64,000 bases of DNA from an uncultured bacterium (GTDB lineage Bacteria > Cyanobacteriota > Vampirovibrionia > Gastranaerophilales > Gastranaerophilaceae). Under the pieces are notes generated by a model. That model was not told where the DNA came from, did not search any database, and worked only from the letters and a program-made list of their open reading frames with translations. Of the stretch, positions 45,801 to 53,307 are shown in pieces; position 1 is the stretch's first letter, and every line of letters starts with the position of its first letter. Location of the stretch: contig CASFXY010000001.1 in the NCBI GenBank assembly GCA_949298805.1, forward strand, positions 62,001 through 126,000, read 5' to 3'. Made by a program: the position numbers and the translations under genes.

Positions 45801-47336
45801 GATGATATGGATGAAATCCTTGCAAATTTGTCGCAGGATGAACGCAACAGAATTTTTAGTTTGCTTGAAATAACACCTGTAATGCAAGACAGTAAGATTG
45901 CCGGTTACAATGGTATTTTAAATCCTGAAAGCTTAGATTTAGATAATGAAGCACAACAGCGAGTTTACCAAATCGTAAATAAATTTTTAAAGGAAAATTC
46001 CGTTATAACAAGCGATGCTCGGTTGAATAATGCACTTAATGCCCTAATTGAAGGTATGCCGGAATTTCTTAATATAGTTGGAAAACAGCAACATAAAACT
46101 CAGGCACTAAGTGTTGATGCACATATACTAAAAGTTTTGCAAGGTGCATTGTCAAACCCAAATTATGCCAGTCTTAGTGATTTAGATAAAACTTGTCTGA
46201 AGTTTTCAACAATTCTGCATGATATAGCCAAATCAGAGGCTATTGTTGACGATATTCATCCTCTTGCCTCTGCTCTTTATTCAAGAAACATAATGAGTAA
46301 ATATACTTTTAACGATGACATCAACGACAGAATATTCGAACTTGTTAAAAATCATCACTGGTTGGCTGATTATAATAATAATGTTAAGACACCGGAATAT
46401 ATAGCGGGATTGTTTAGGCATAAGGACGATTATTTAATTGCAAAAATTATAGCCGAAGCTGATTTAATGGGTGTAAGTGATGAATTCTACACAAGATACG
46501 CTTCTGCACTCGATGCGACTAAACAGCTTCCTTTGGAACAAGCAATTGCAAACATGAATTCTACCGGCCAATTGAGCTTTACAAGTCGAGTTGTAAAACC
46601 GGATTTATTGCCACAGGTTGCATATAATGGTAACACTTATCGGGTATTAGACATTACAAATCTTGCCGATGATGCTGATTTAGGTGAATTTGGTTTTGTA
46701 CCGGGCACAAAAAAACAAGATATGAGAATTTATGCGCACATGGTATCAGATGCCGGCAGTATGGAAACGGTAGATTTGCTTTCTGATGTTGCTAATGGAG
46801 GTTTTTTGTGCGCCTCTTTATTGAGTCCTGATAATTTAAATACATATGGGGGTCGAAAATACGGACTGAGTATTCAAGCTGAAAATGTAAATATTGCAAA
46901 TGCTGCAAATTCAAACCAGGGTTCAGGATATGGCAAGGGGTTCGACAATTTTATAAATATTATTTCTGGTAACAGCTCGATAAGTGCTCACAGAAAAAAT
47001 ATTCCTAACAGCATTAAAGATTCTCTTGGGCTTTCAGATGAACAGTATGCGCGTTTATACGAGCAAATTGCATCTAAAAAATACATCTCTCAAATAACTG
47101 ACGATAGCGTGTATATTGTTGATGATATACAAATTTCGGGCAGTGATTTAAGAAGGGCTATAAATGATGCCCAAGATGGTTTATTTAATTTGACGTGGCA
47201 CAATGAAACAAATATTTATAATCCTAAAATTGATGCATTTATTGCAAAGGTTGACTCAATTGAAGAAATTCCGGATGATTTCCTAAGATTTGTCAGGGAA
47301 CATGATTTACCCATATATTTAATGGGTGCCACATAA
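42834..47336 (+). CDS. Giant protein: alpha-solenoid repeats plus HD phosphohydrolase domain
   Basis: 1500 residues from the ATG at 42834 (a GTG 9 nt upstream is possible). No signal peptide. Order: Ser/Asn-rich start; coiled coil about 65-115; a Gly/Ala-rich hydrophobic stretch about 170-390 like pretoxin regions; about 12 degenerate units of 28-41 residues (about 435-855) with core xxQLxxLL, likely an alpha-solenoid; HD domain about 1060-1235 with His1097, His1129-Asp1130 (LHDIAKSE), HH at KNHHW and Asp in EADLMG; unknown C-terminal domain about 1250-1500 ending LPIYLMGAT. Stands alone. Possibly an effector or toxin, by inference. Confidence 0.8.
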   Translation: MFINLFDSKLNKVSELSSSSNVNSVSEGIQIDESIFANESSACTVENSELANLSSDDEQLLIMTLQQEVLELESQLEDAKKSNGWISSAWDFIKNVTGLGAGSNKAQDKIDELKNQIATLSDNPNQIYDVYKNITGRELTEDDFLKINNGEMSILETTEASMSVEGYKEGQKMCVDVVADIASGIAAVGAVALGTTIGICAAPFTAGASLGLVAAGIGIAAGVGAATKVAIKASDCLFTEKEYSLQNLGYDLITGSINGAMGPVSNALGGAAGTAVMKAAGMRALETTVVNSAVKQGAVKVAATAVDMVVDGTLSGATDGFSRAVGEGRYEDILDETLTSAAGGAIASPIIGGSFKLIGSAGSALGKKIIGEVSDSTAQVLQNTASDSLSDVLSEAADYTIAHDASATLTSVLGDSDIDFITSKLGPTNLTSALSADEFARTSSLINSNNVMTLKQDGLISTLDIENWVRDLNNSQFTVLSQLLDDDNIASLVTDSKIDLNQLLNISKNIDVSKVSQLKDLLISGDFASNIGDTLKMYLSDEQYDAIKLLLGNDDMLKFLVDKGDLTNYEFVRNIADNLGSNKLKKIAQILDTETAIDFFYNEGYENFKEFMSSSFISQCDESQLDIIHRIFSSKGSVDLEICESDIDFWLFSTPKENMPRLLDLIDSGRYGQDLSETLSVELAADEFSKIQDLLDMPLIKDKNVISLSNLRRISNNLSYDGVQNLRSLLSQPKISGLKRSDFYVIPQSLDLFLNYSDENFSKLLNNDNIFNCLNNGIIYYLTRLDLAWLVKQANMGSEHVDNLCKLFDNPTLYDAILTNKNSFNFLALEPCAQYIDSSNFGLLLNKIEDGVRCSQFEAFVYLYGMDKINLYELDFRTKTTILSKLSELRSKVVLNAGDGANTNFGNLFDEKIITAKEFARLEECISSISQSMKKTITTTEVSPENIKRMMTGFFANNNAELENVLKNFDFSVFGKDGLPLSYSRAEFLDDMDEILANLSQDERNRIFSLLEITPVMQDSKIAGYNGILNPESLDLDNEAQQRVYQIVNKFLKENSVITSDARLNNALNALIEGMPEFLNIVGKQQHKTQALSVDAHILKVLQGALSNPNYASLSDLDKTCLKFSTILHDIAKSEAIVDDIHPLASALYSRNIMSKYTFNDDINDRIFELVKNHHWLADYNNNVKTPEYIAGLFRHKDDYLIAKIIAEADLMGVSDEFYTRYASALDATKQLPLEQAIANMNSTGQLSFTSRVVKPDLLPQVAYNGNTYRVLDITNLADDADLGEFGFVPGTKKQDMRIYAHMVSDAGSMETVDLLSDVANGGFLCASLLSPDNLNTYGGRKYGLSIQAENVNIANAANSNQGSGYGKGFDNFINIISGNSSISAHRKNIPNSIKDSLGLSDEQYARLYEQIASKKYISQITDDSVYIVDDIQISGSDLRRAINDAQDGLFNLTWHNETNIYNPKIDAFIAKVDSIEEIPDDFLRFVREHDLPIYLMGAT

Positions 47337-47394
47337 TATGTGTTAGAGCTTATTGAGCGCATTATTTTGTTTTATTCTTCTTTTAAGTGATTTC

Positions 47395-47964
47395 TTATTC
47401 AAAATCTGGAAAATTAAAGTATATAACTTCATTAGTCTTGATATCAATGTCTTCCCCCGTGCCCCAAGGCGTATTCCTGTTTTTATAATCCTCCCAAACT
47501 TCTTTCCCTTCGCCATTAATTATCTTTTTAGCATTAGAAAAATAAGAAGGTGAGAAGAAAAATGCAGAATTAAGCGGGTCTTTACCGTCTGTAGACATGC
47601 CAAAACTAATTTCAGAGTGTTTAAAATCAGGTTTTAATTTTTGCCTGTAACTTGCTTTAATTTCTTTTGTTATGATATGGTTTGTTCCCTGCTCATCAGT
47701 ATATTCAATCGGTATAAAAGTAAAACTTGCATTTTTGTGAAATTTTTCTGGCGAAACAACCTCTGTCATTTTACCTGTTATTATTGAATTTTTTTCAATA
47801 ATCAAGCCACTTCCCAGATTTAAATCTTTAAGCGCTTTAACTTTGATGATTTCAATTGGATTTTTTGTAGATATTTCATTTAATGCTCGTCCTTTAAATA
47901 CTTGTGCATTTGCAGCATTGATGCATAAAATAAATATCATTGTTAACAGGTAAATTTTTTTCAT
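47395..47964 (-). CDS. Exported protein of unknown family
   Basis: 189 residues from the ATG at 47964, supported by GGAG; the longer reading from 48000 lacks a ribosome site. Signal peptide 1-21 (LCINAANA/Q). The body has a beta-rich segment LNLGSGLIIEKNSIITGKM and an aromatic, charged tail. Probably periplasmic or outer-membrane-linked. No function assigned. Converges with the giant gene across a 58-bp gap with no hairpin. Confidence 0.7.
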   Translation of the reverse strand: MKKIYLLTMIFILCINAANAQVFKGRALNEISTKNPIEIIKVKALKDLNLGSGLIIEKNSIITGKMTEVVSPEKFHKNASFTFIPIEYTDEQGTNHIITKEIKASYRQKLKPDFKHSEISFGMSTDGKDPLNSAFFFSPSYFSNAKKIINGEGKEVWEDYKNRNTPWGTGEDIDIKTNEVIYFNFPDFE

Positions 47965-48126
47965 TATTTGAACTCCATCTCGTAAAATGTAATAATACAA
48001 TTTTTTCGTTTATTTTACATGTTATCATGAGGGGACAAGCAAATTGCAATTATTCTGTATATATGCAGTTTGATTATTCCTGCAACAAAGAGTTCGAATT
48101 AATTTAAGCCCTAAATATAGAAAAAA

Positions 48127-48198
48127 CTCCTCAGGTTGGACTCGAACCAACAGCCTACCGGTTAACAGCCGGTTGCTCCGCCATTGAGCTACTGAGGA
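48127..48198 (-). tRNA. tRNA-Asn (anticodon GUU)
   Basis: A 72-nt cloverleaf. Acceptor TCCTCAG pairs with CTGAGGA, discriminator G, D arm AGCTC, anticodon loop CTGTTAA (GTT at 48166-48164), T arm GGTTCGAGTCCAACC. CCA is not encoded, so it must be added enzymatically. A T-run follows the 3' end on the minus strand and could end transcription. Confidence 0.97.
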
Positions 48199-48423
48199 AT
48201 ATTTTATCGATTTTACTTATTACAGCGCTTTTGCCACTATAATAACCTTTGAACATTTTTTATTATATCAATAAAAAATTTTTTGGCAAGTTGATTTTTT
48301 ATATATTTTTTTAGCATTATTTTTATAATTTATATATTTTTTTAAATAAATCCATTTTAGGGGTTTCGTACTTTTTGAAAAAATGTTATAATTAGGCTAT
48401 TCTTAGTTTAAGGAGTTTTACAA
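48199..48423. other. AT-rich non-coding gap
   Basis: 225 bp between tRNA-Asn and the YtxH gene. It should hold the tRNA promoter (minus strand) and the YtxH promoter near its right end. I see no gene in it. Confidence 0.6.
48384..48392 (+). promoter_or_regulatory. Extended -10 promoter with a leader (YtxH operon)
   Basis: TGTTATAAT, then about 25 nt of leader with AAGGAG (48410-48415) before the ATG at 48424. Confidence 0.6.
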
Positions 48424-48732
48424 ATGTGTAAAAAAGATAATTCTCTGGGTTTTGCAATAGGTATTCTGACAGGTGTTGTTGGTGGCATCATTGCAGGTGT
48501 ATTATTTGCGCCAAAATCAGGCGAAGAATCAAGACGTGAGTTAAAAGATACTTATGAGGATTTAATGCAAAAGTATTCACCTGAAATTACTCAAGCGAAA
48601 AAGCAGGCAATGGACATGATTAAATCTTCAAAAGAAAAAATTGAAGATACATACAAAAAATTCAATGATAATATTAAGGCACAAAAATTAGCTCATGCCA
48701 AAAATTGCGAAATCGATGTTTATGAAATTTAG
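48424..48732 (+). CDS. YtxH-domain protein (first copy)
   Basis: 102 residues. A Gly-rich N-terminal TM (LGFAIGILTGVVGGIIAGVL) followed by FAPKSGEESRREL is the YtxH signature; the rest is a basic/acidic helix. YtxH proteins are small envelope stress proteins of unclear mechanism. It heads a three-gene cluster with a DUF948-like protein and a second YtxH. Confidence 0.88.
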   Translation: MCKKDNSLGFAIGILTGVVGGIIAGVLFAPKSGEESRRELKDTYEDLMQKYSPEITQAKKQAMDMIKSSKEKIEDTYKKFNDNIKAQKLAHAKNCEIDVYEI

Positions 48733-48746
48733 AAAGGCTATTCTTG

Positions 48747-49103
48747 ATGGATCCCGTTAATGTGTCTCTGGTAGTTCTTTTAACCGTGACAACTATAGTA
48801 ATACTCGTACTTGGCATTTTACTTGCAAAGTTAATCATTAATTTGACAATGTTATCGAAAAACGTTGATTCAATCGCCCAAAGTGTTCAAAGTGAGGTTC
48901 AGCCCACATTAAAAGAACTTAGAGAAGCAGCGCAGTCGATAAATTCAATTGCTAACAATGCTGATACACAATTCAGCGGTTTGCAAAGCGCTTTAAAAAA
49001 TATAATTGGTGCATCAGGCTTGGTTGGTTGCAAGATGAAAGGTTTAATGGACGGGCTTTTTAAGGGTATAAATTTTGGTTTAAATTTGTTTAAAAGAAAG
49101 TAA
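48747..49103 (+). CDS. DUF948-like membrane protein
   Basis: 118 residues from the ATG at 48747. One N-terminal TM (LVVLLTVTTIVILVLGILLA) then a helix with heptads (LSKNVDSIAQSVQSEVQP, LKELREAAQSINSI) and a Gly-rich basic end. Resembles DUF948 proteins, which commonly sit beside ytxH in Gram-positive and cyanobacterial genomes. Function unknown, probably envelope-associated. Confidence 0.75.
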   Translation: MDPVNVSLVVLLTVTTIVILVLGILLAKLIINLTMLSKNVDSIAQSVQSEVQPTLKELREAAQSINSIANNADTQFSGLQSALKNIIGASGLVGCKMKGLMDGLFKGINFGLNLFKRK

Positions 49104-49118
49104 AGAAAGGAATATTAT

Positions 49119-49382
49119 ATGTCAACAGGAAAATTTGTAGCAGGTTTTATTGTTGGTGGTGTAGTAGGCGCTGTTATTGGCATACTTTTGGCACCTCAAT
49201 CCGGTGAAGAAACTCGTGAAATGATTAGTGCAAGCACTAATGAAGCTTATGGTAAAGTTTCTGATGCCGCAAAAGAAATTCAACAAAAGGCTGAATCTGT
49301 TGTTGATGAGGTTCAGAAAAAAGGTGAAGAAATAATCGACAAAATTCAAGATATGATTAACAAGCAGAAAAAAGATGCTTAA
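49119..49382 (+). CDS. YtxH-domain protein (second copy)
   Basis: 87 residues. FVAGFIVGGVVGAVIGILLAP then QSGEETREM matches the YtxH signature as in the first copy; the C-terminal amphipathic helix (about 45-85) is longer in heptads. AAAGGAAT upstream of the ATG. Third gene of the cluster and a likely duplicate of the first. Confidence 0.88.
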   Translation: MSTGKFVAGFIVGGVVGAVIGILLAPQSGEETREMISASTNEAYGKVSDAAKEIQQKAESVVDEVQKKGEEIIDKIQDMINKQKKDA

Positions 49383-49398
49383 TATTTTTGTTCTTTTG

Positions 49399-49407
49399 TG
49401 CTAAACT
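49399..49407 (+). promoter_or_regulatory. Extended -10 promoter, leaderless type (lpd)
   Basis: TGCTAAACT with a 6-nt spacer to the ATG at 49414. Confidence 0.5.
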
Positions 49408-49413
49408 CCTGCT

Positions 49414-50721
49414 ATGATATATGATATAGCAATTGTAGGGCTTGGTCCCTCTGGTATTGAGTTAGCAAAAAAAGCTTTGAGCAAAGATTTAAGTGTTATA
49501 GCATTTGAAAAGTCTTCCGTTGGCGGTACATGTTTAAATTTGGGTTGTATTCCTACAAAAACAATGTTAAGTGCTACGGAAGTTTTTTCAAAATTAAAGA
49601 AATTTTCGAAACCTGATTCTTTGAATTTATTTAAGGACAATCAGAATATCTATTTTGAATTGTGCAAAAAAAACAATGCGATTGTAAATAAGCTTTCATG
49701 TGCCGTAGAAAAAGAATTGCAAAACAAAGGGTTGTTATTAATTAAAGAAGATGCAAAAATTTCTTTTAACGAGCAACAAGCCCCATTTATTTCTGCTGCA
49801 GATAAACTTTATAATGCCAAAAGGATTTTTATTGCAACCGGTTCTAAGCCTGTAACTCTTGATTTAGACTGCTCTGATGGCGAATTAATATACTCCGATG
49901 ACTTACTAAAGCTTGATAATCTCCCAAAAAGTATTTTAATTGTCGGTTCCGGTGCTATCGGAATAGAATGGGCAAGAATATTAACCTCCTTGGGTGTTGA
50001 AGTTACCCTTATAGAGAAAGCCAAGACCATTGCGCCCTTGTGTGATATTGATGTCAGTGCGCGTATAGAACGAATATTAAAAATTTCTAAAATAAAATAT
50101 TACAAGGATGTTGTTGTTACATCCTTTAATTCGGGTTTTGCTTGCCTGAGTAATGGTCTAAAAGTCAAATGCGTTAAGATTTTATGTGCAATAGGAAGAA
50201 AACCTTATTTGCCACAATTTGAAGGTAATTTTAAATTAAAAATCTTTGATGACTGTACTACTAATATTGATAATCTTTATGTTATTGGCGATGCATACGG
50301 TTCAAAAATGCTTGCACATTTTGCATCTCATCAGGCTTGCGCGCTTTTTGAGCATATTTATGAGGGCAAGAAATTTGTTGTCGAATTGACACCTTCTGTT
50401 ATATACGGTTCACCTGAAATTGCTTCTATAGGTGTTAATGAGCAAGATATTCCTAAGTCGAATGACTATAGAATATATAAACTTCCGATTTCTTACCTTC
50501 CAAAATCTTGGTGTGATGATGAAACTGATGGTTTTATTAAAATTATTACCAAAAATAATTTTATAGTTGGTGCTCATATAGTTTCAAAAGAGGCATCTGC
50601 GTTAATAACTCAAATTGCTATTGCTATCAAAGCCGGTATAAATGTTGATGAATTAAAAGATGTTGTTTTTCCTCATCCGACGTATTCTGAAGGAATTTTA
50701 GAGGCTCTAAATTATGGATAA
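49414..50721 (+). CDS. lpd: Dihydrolipoamide dehydrogenase (E3)-type flavoprotein
   Basis: 435 residues. FAD motif GLGPSG (10-15), redox-active disulfide GGTCLNLGCIPTK, NAD motif GSGAIGIEWA, and the C-terminal HPTYSEG with its catalytic His. Reoxidises lipoamide in 2-oxoacid dehydrogenase or glycine-cleavage complexes. Overlaps lipA by 8 bp, so E3 and lipoate synthesis are coupled. No E1/E2 or gcv genes are in the window. Confidence 0.92.
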   Translation: MIYDIAIVGLGPSGIELAKKALSKDLSVIAFEKSSVGGTCLNLGCIPTKTMLSATEVFSKLKKFSKPDSLNLFKDNQNIYFELCKKNNAIVNKLSCAVEKELQNKGLLLIKEDAKISFNEQQAPFISAADKLYNAKRIFIATGSKPVTLDLDCSDGELIYSDDLLKLDNLPKSILIVGSGAIGIEWARILTSLGVEVTLIEKAKTIAPLCDIDVSARIERILKISKIKYYKDVVVTSFNSGFACLSNGLKVKCVKILCAIGRKPYLPQFEGNFKLKIFDDCTTNIDNLYVIGDAYGSKMLAHFASHQACALFEHIYEGKKFVVELTPSVIYGSPEIASIGVNEQDIPKSNDYRIYKLPISYLPKSWCDDETDGFIKIITKNNFIVGAHIVSKEASALITQIAIAIKAGINVDELKDVVFPHPTYSEGILEALNYG

Positions 50722-51598
50722 TATGCGACTGCCTGATTATTTAAAGCGTCCCATTGCCACGCTTGATAATATACAAAATAAAAAAGTAAAAGCAATTCTG
50801 AGGGAATTTAATCTTAATACAGTTTGTGACGGCGCAAGATGCCCTAACAAATGCGAATGTTATTCTAATTCGACAGCTACTTTTTTAATTATGGGAAAAA
50901 CATGTACCCGAAATTGTGCTTTTTGCAATATCGAACAATGTGTGCCCGAAAAATTAGACGAGGATGAGCCAAAAAATGTTGCGCTTGCTATTAAAAAACT
51001 AAACTTAAAATATGCCGTAATTACCTCCGTAACCAGAGATGATTTGGATGACTACGGCGCTAATCATTTTTGCAAGACAATTTTTCAAATAAGAAAACTT
51101 GCGCCTGAGGTTAAGATTGAAATTTTAACTCCTGATTTTTGCGGTTCGTATGAGGCTTTGCATAAAATTATAAAATATCAACCCGATGTTTTTAATCATA
51201 ATCTGGAAACCGTTCCTCGTCTTTACGGGATTGCAAGACAGATGGCCGATTATAATACTTCCTTGGCAATTTTATCTTATATCAAGGAAAATTCCCCAAA
51301 AATTATTACAAAAACAGGCTTAATGCTGGGTTTGGGTGAAACGCAGGATGAATTAAGGCAAACGTTTTGTGATATAAAAAATGCAAATGTTGACATACTT
51401 ACTGTTGGGCAGTACATTTCTCCTTCAAAGAAACATCTGCCCGTTGCAAAGTATTACACGATTGATGAGTTTAAGTTGCTTGAAAATATGGCAAGAGAAA
51501 TTGGGATAAAATATCCTATTTTTGCACCTCTTGCCAGAAGTTCATATAAAGCTGCTCAAACTTACTCGCAAATTATTGGACAAGCAACTACATTTTAG
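50714..51598 (+). CDS. lipA: Lipoyl synthase
   Basis: 294 residues. Radical SAM enzyme inserting two sulfurs into octanoyl groups. Auxiliary cluster C38-x4-C43-x5-C49, radical SAM cluster C64-x3-C68-x2-C71, and the C-terminal RSSYKA are all present; an extra Cys47 lies in the auxiliary motif. Start at ATG 50714 inside the lpd end; ATG 50723 (MRLPDYLKRP) is an alternative. Converges with the hspR-type gene with an 11-bp overlap. Confidence 0.95.
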   Translation: MDNMRLPDYLKRPIATLDNIQNKKVKAILREFNLNTVCDGARCPNKCECYSNSTATFLIMGKTCTRNCAFCNIEQCVPEKLDEDEPKNVALAIKKLNLKYAVITSVTRDDLDDYGANHFCKTIFQIRKLAPEVKIEILTPDFCGSYEALHKIIKYQPDVFNHNLETVPRLYGIARQMADYNTSLAILSYIKENSPKIITKTGLMLGLGETQDELRQTFCDIKNANVDILTVGQYISPSKKHLPVAKYYTIDEFKLLENMAREIGIKYPIFAPLARSSYKAAQTYSQIIGQATTF

Positions 51599-51986
51599 CA
51601 GTTTTATTGATTTTTTTGCCTCTTTTGGACAATCTTTCAATATTATACTGCTGTGTTTTGTTGTCAATTTTTGCGGATTTGGCAACATCCTTGATATATT
51701 GGATGTAAAGTTCCGGTTTTACTTTTTCTATCTCCAGTAATTTAAGTATAATTCTAACACCGGCAAGGTTAATTGCGAGATTTCGTGTTAGAAATTGAAT
51801 TAATTTGCCTTTTTCAATATCATTAAGTGAATAAAGGCGCCTGTTTTGCTTTGAACGCTTTGCAACCAAAAGGTGTTGCTCATCGTAAATCCTAAGCGTT
51901 CGTTGGTGTACATTTAAAGCTGATGCTACTTTACCGATTGATAATACCGGTTCATCAGCATTTGTTTTGGTTTTTTGGCTACTCAT
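51588..51986 (-). CDS. MerR-family regulator, HspR-like
   Basis: 132 residues. The winged helix-turn-helix at about 14-80 reads SIGKVASALNVHQRTLRIYD, then SKQNRRLYSLNDIEK and NLAINLAGVRIIL; the last block (INLAGV) and HxxTLRxYE form are typical of HspR, the repressor of dnaK operons. The C-terminal 40 residues are basic. It overlaps rimO by 8 bp and is co-transcribed with it. No chaperone gene is nearby. Confidence 0.82.
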   Translation of the reverse strand: MSSQKTKTNADEPVLSIGKVASALNVHQRTLRIYDEQHLLVAKRSKQNRRLYSLNDIEKGKLIQFLTRNLAINLAGVRIILKLLEIEKVKPELYIQYIKDVAKSAKIDNKTQQYNIERLSKRGKKINKTAKM

Positions 51987-53307
51987 TTTTTACTCCAGAC
52001 ATCTCATAGCTCGCAACTAAATCATAACTATCCGCACCTGTTACTTTAGCACTTACTATTTGCCCGGGGGACAGATACTCTTTAGTTTTGATGTAAACCA
52101 GTCCATCGACTTCGGGTGCATCCGCATAACTTCTTGCGACTGCGGTACCGTCGGTGTGAACTTCTTCAATTATACATTGAATTCTTTTAGAAATAAAGTT
52201 CAAATTATTTTTCATTGAAATTTCTTTTTGCAACTTTAATATTTTATTTTTACGTACATGTTTAATTCGCGCACTGATTTGCGGTTTCAGCGAATAGGAA
52301 TAGGTATTTTTTTCTCTTGAATATCCAAAAACACCCAGTTTTTCAAACTTCATTTTTTTTACAAAATTATATAAATGTTCAAACTCCTCCTCTGTTTCGC
52401 CGGGGTATCCTACAATAAAAGTTGTTCTTATTGCAACATTTGGTATTTCTTTTCTGATTTTTTTTATTAGTTGTTCTTGATTTATAGTTGGTCTTTTCAT
52501 TCTCTTTAAAACATCAATGTGTGAATGTTGTAAGGGTATATCCACATATTTTACTACTTTATCCAGCTCTTTGTATGCTTTAATTAAATTATCGGTAAAG
52601 TTTGTAGGATATGCGTATAAAACCCTTATCCAGTTAAGATTTTTAATTTTGTTAAGTTCAACAAGAAGTTTATCTAAATATGGTTTCCCGTATATGTCTA
52701 TCCCATAACTTGTCGTATCTTGTGCAATCAAAATAATTTCAGATACTCCTTTATCTGCAAGTTTTTGCGCTTCTTGCAATATATTTTCAATTTTTCTTGA
52801 TTTGTATTTCCCCCTTAGTTGAGGTATTACGCAGTATCCGCAACAATAATTGCACCCGTCCGCTATTTTTATATAGGATGAGCTGCCGACTGTTATTTGC
52901 GCTCTTTCAATATCTTCCGGATAAATGTATTCGGGATTTTCGCTTACATTGTAATACTCGTCCGCTTCTACTGCTTTTACGATATCCTTCAAGTCGCAAG
53001 TTCCAATAAATCCCGAAACTTCATTAAGTAATTTTTTTAGTTCCCGCTTATGTTTTTGTGGCAGGCATCCGGTAATAATTATTTTTTTACCCGCATTAAT
53101 CATATTAAAAATACTTTGAATACTCTCTTTTTCGGCATCACATATAAAAGAGCATGTATTTATAACAACTGTTTTAACATTTGGGTTATCAACGTCTAAA
53201 GTTGTTTTATAACCTGCTTTTTCAAGCATACCTAACATAAGTTCGGTGTCTACGAGATTTTTTGCGCATCCGTGTTGAATTATTCCGATAGTTTTATTCT
53301 TTTTCAT
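51979..53307 (-). CDS. rimO: Ribosomal protein S12 methylthiotransferase RimO
   Basis: 442 residues from the ATG at 53307. N-terminal UPF0004 domain with HGCAKNLVDTELMLG, the radical SAM cluster CNYCCGYC within DGCNYCCGYCVIP, and a C-terminal TRAM domain. Adds a methylthio group to an Asp of S12. A longer reading from 53367 is rejected since it lacks family similarity and overlaps the upstream gene. Overlaps the GT-C-like gene by 14 bp. Confidence 0.93.
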   Translation of the reverse strand: MKKNKTIGIIQHGCAKNLVDTELMLGMLEKAGYKTTLDVDNPNVKTVVINTCSFICDAEKESIQSIFNMINAGKKIIITGCLPQKHKRELKKLLNEVSGFIGTCDLKDIVKAVEADEYYNVSENPEYIYPEDIERAQITVGSSSYIKIADGCNYCCGYCVIPQLRGKYKSRKIENILQEAQKLADKGVSEIILIAQDTTSYGIDIYGKPYLDKLLVELNKIKNLNWIRVLYAYPTNFTDNLIKAYKELDKVVKYVDIPLQHSHIDVLKRMKRPTINQEQLIKKIRKEIPNVAIRTTFIVGYPGETEEEFEHLYNFVKKMKFEKLGVFGYSREKNTYSYSLKPQISARIKHVRKNKILKLQKEISMKNNLNFISKRIQCIIEEVHTDGTAVARSYADAPEVDGLVYIKTKEYLSPGQIVSAKVTGADSYDLVASYEMSGVKNE

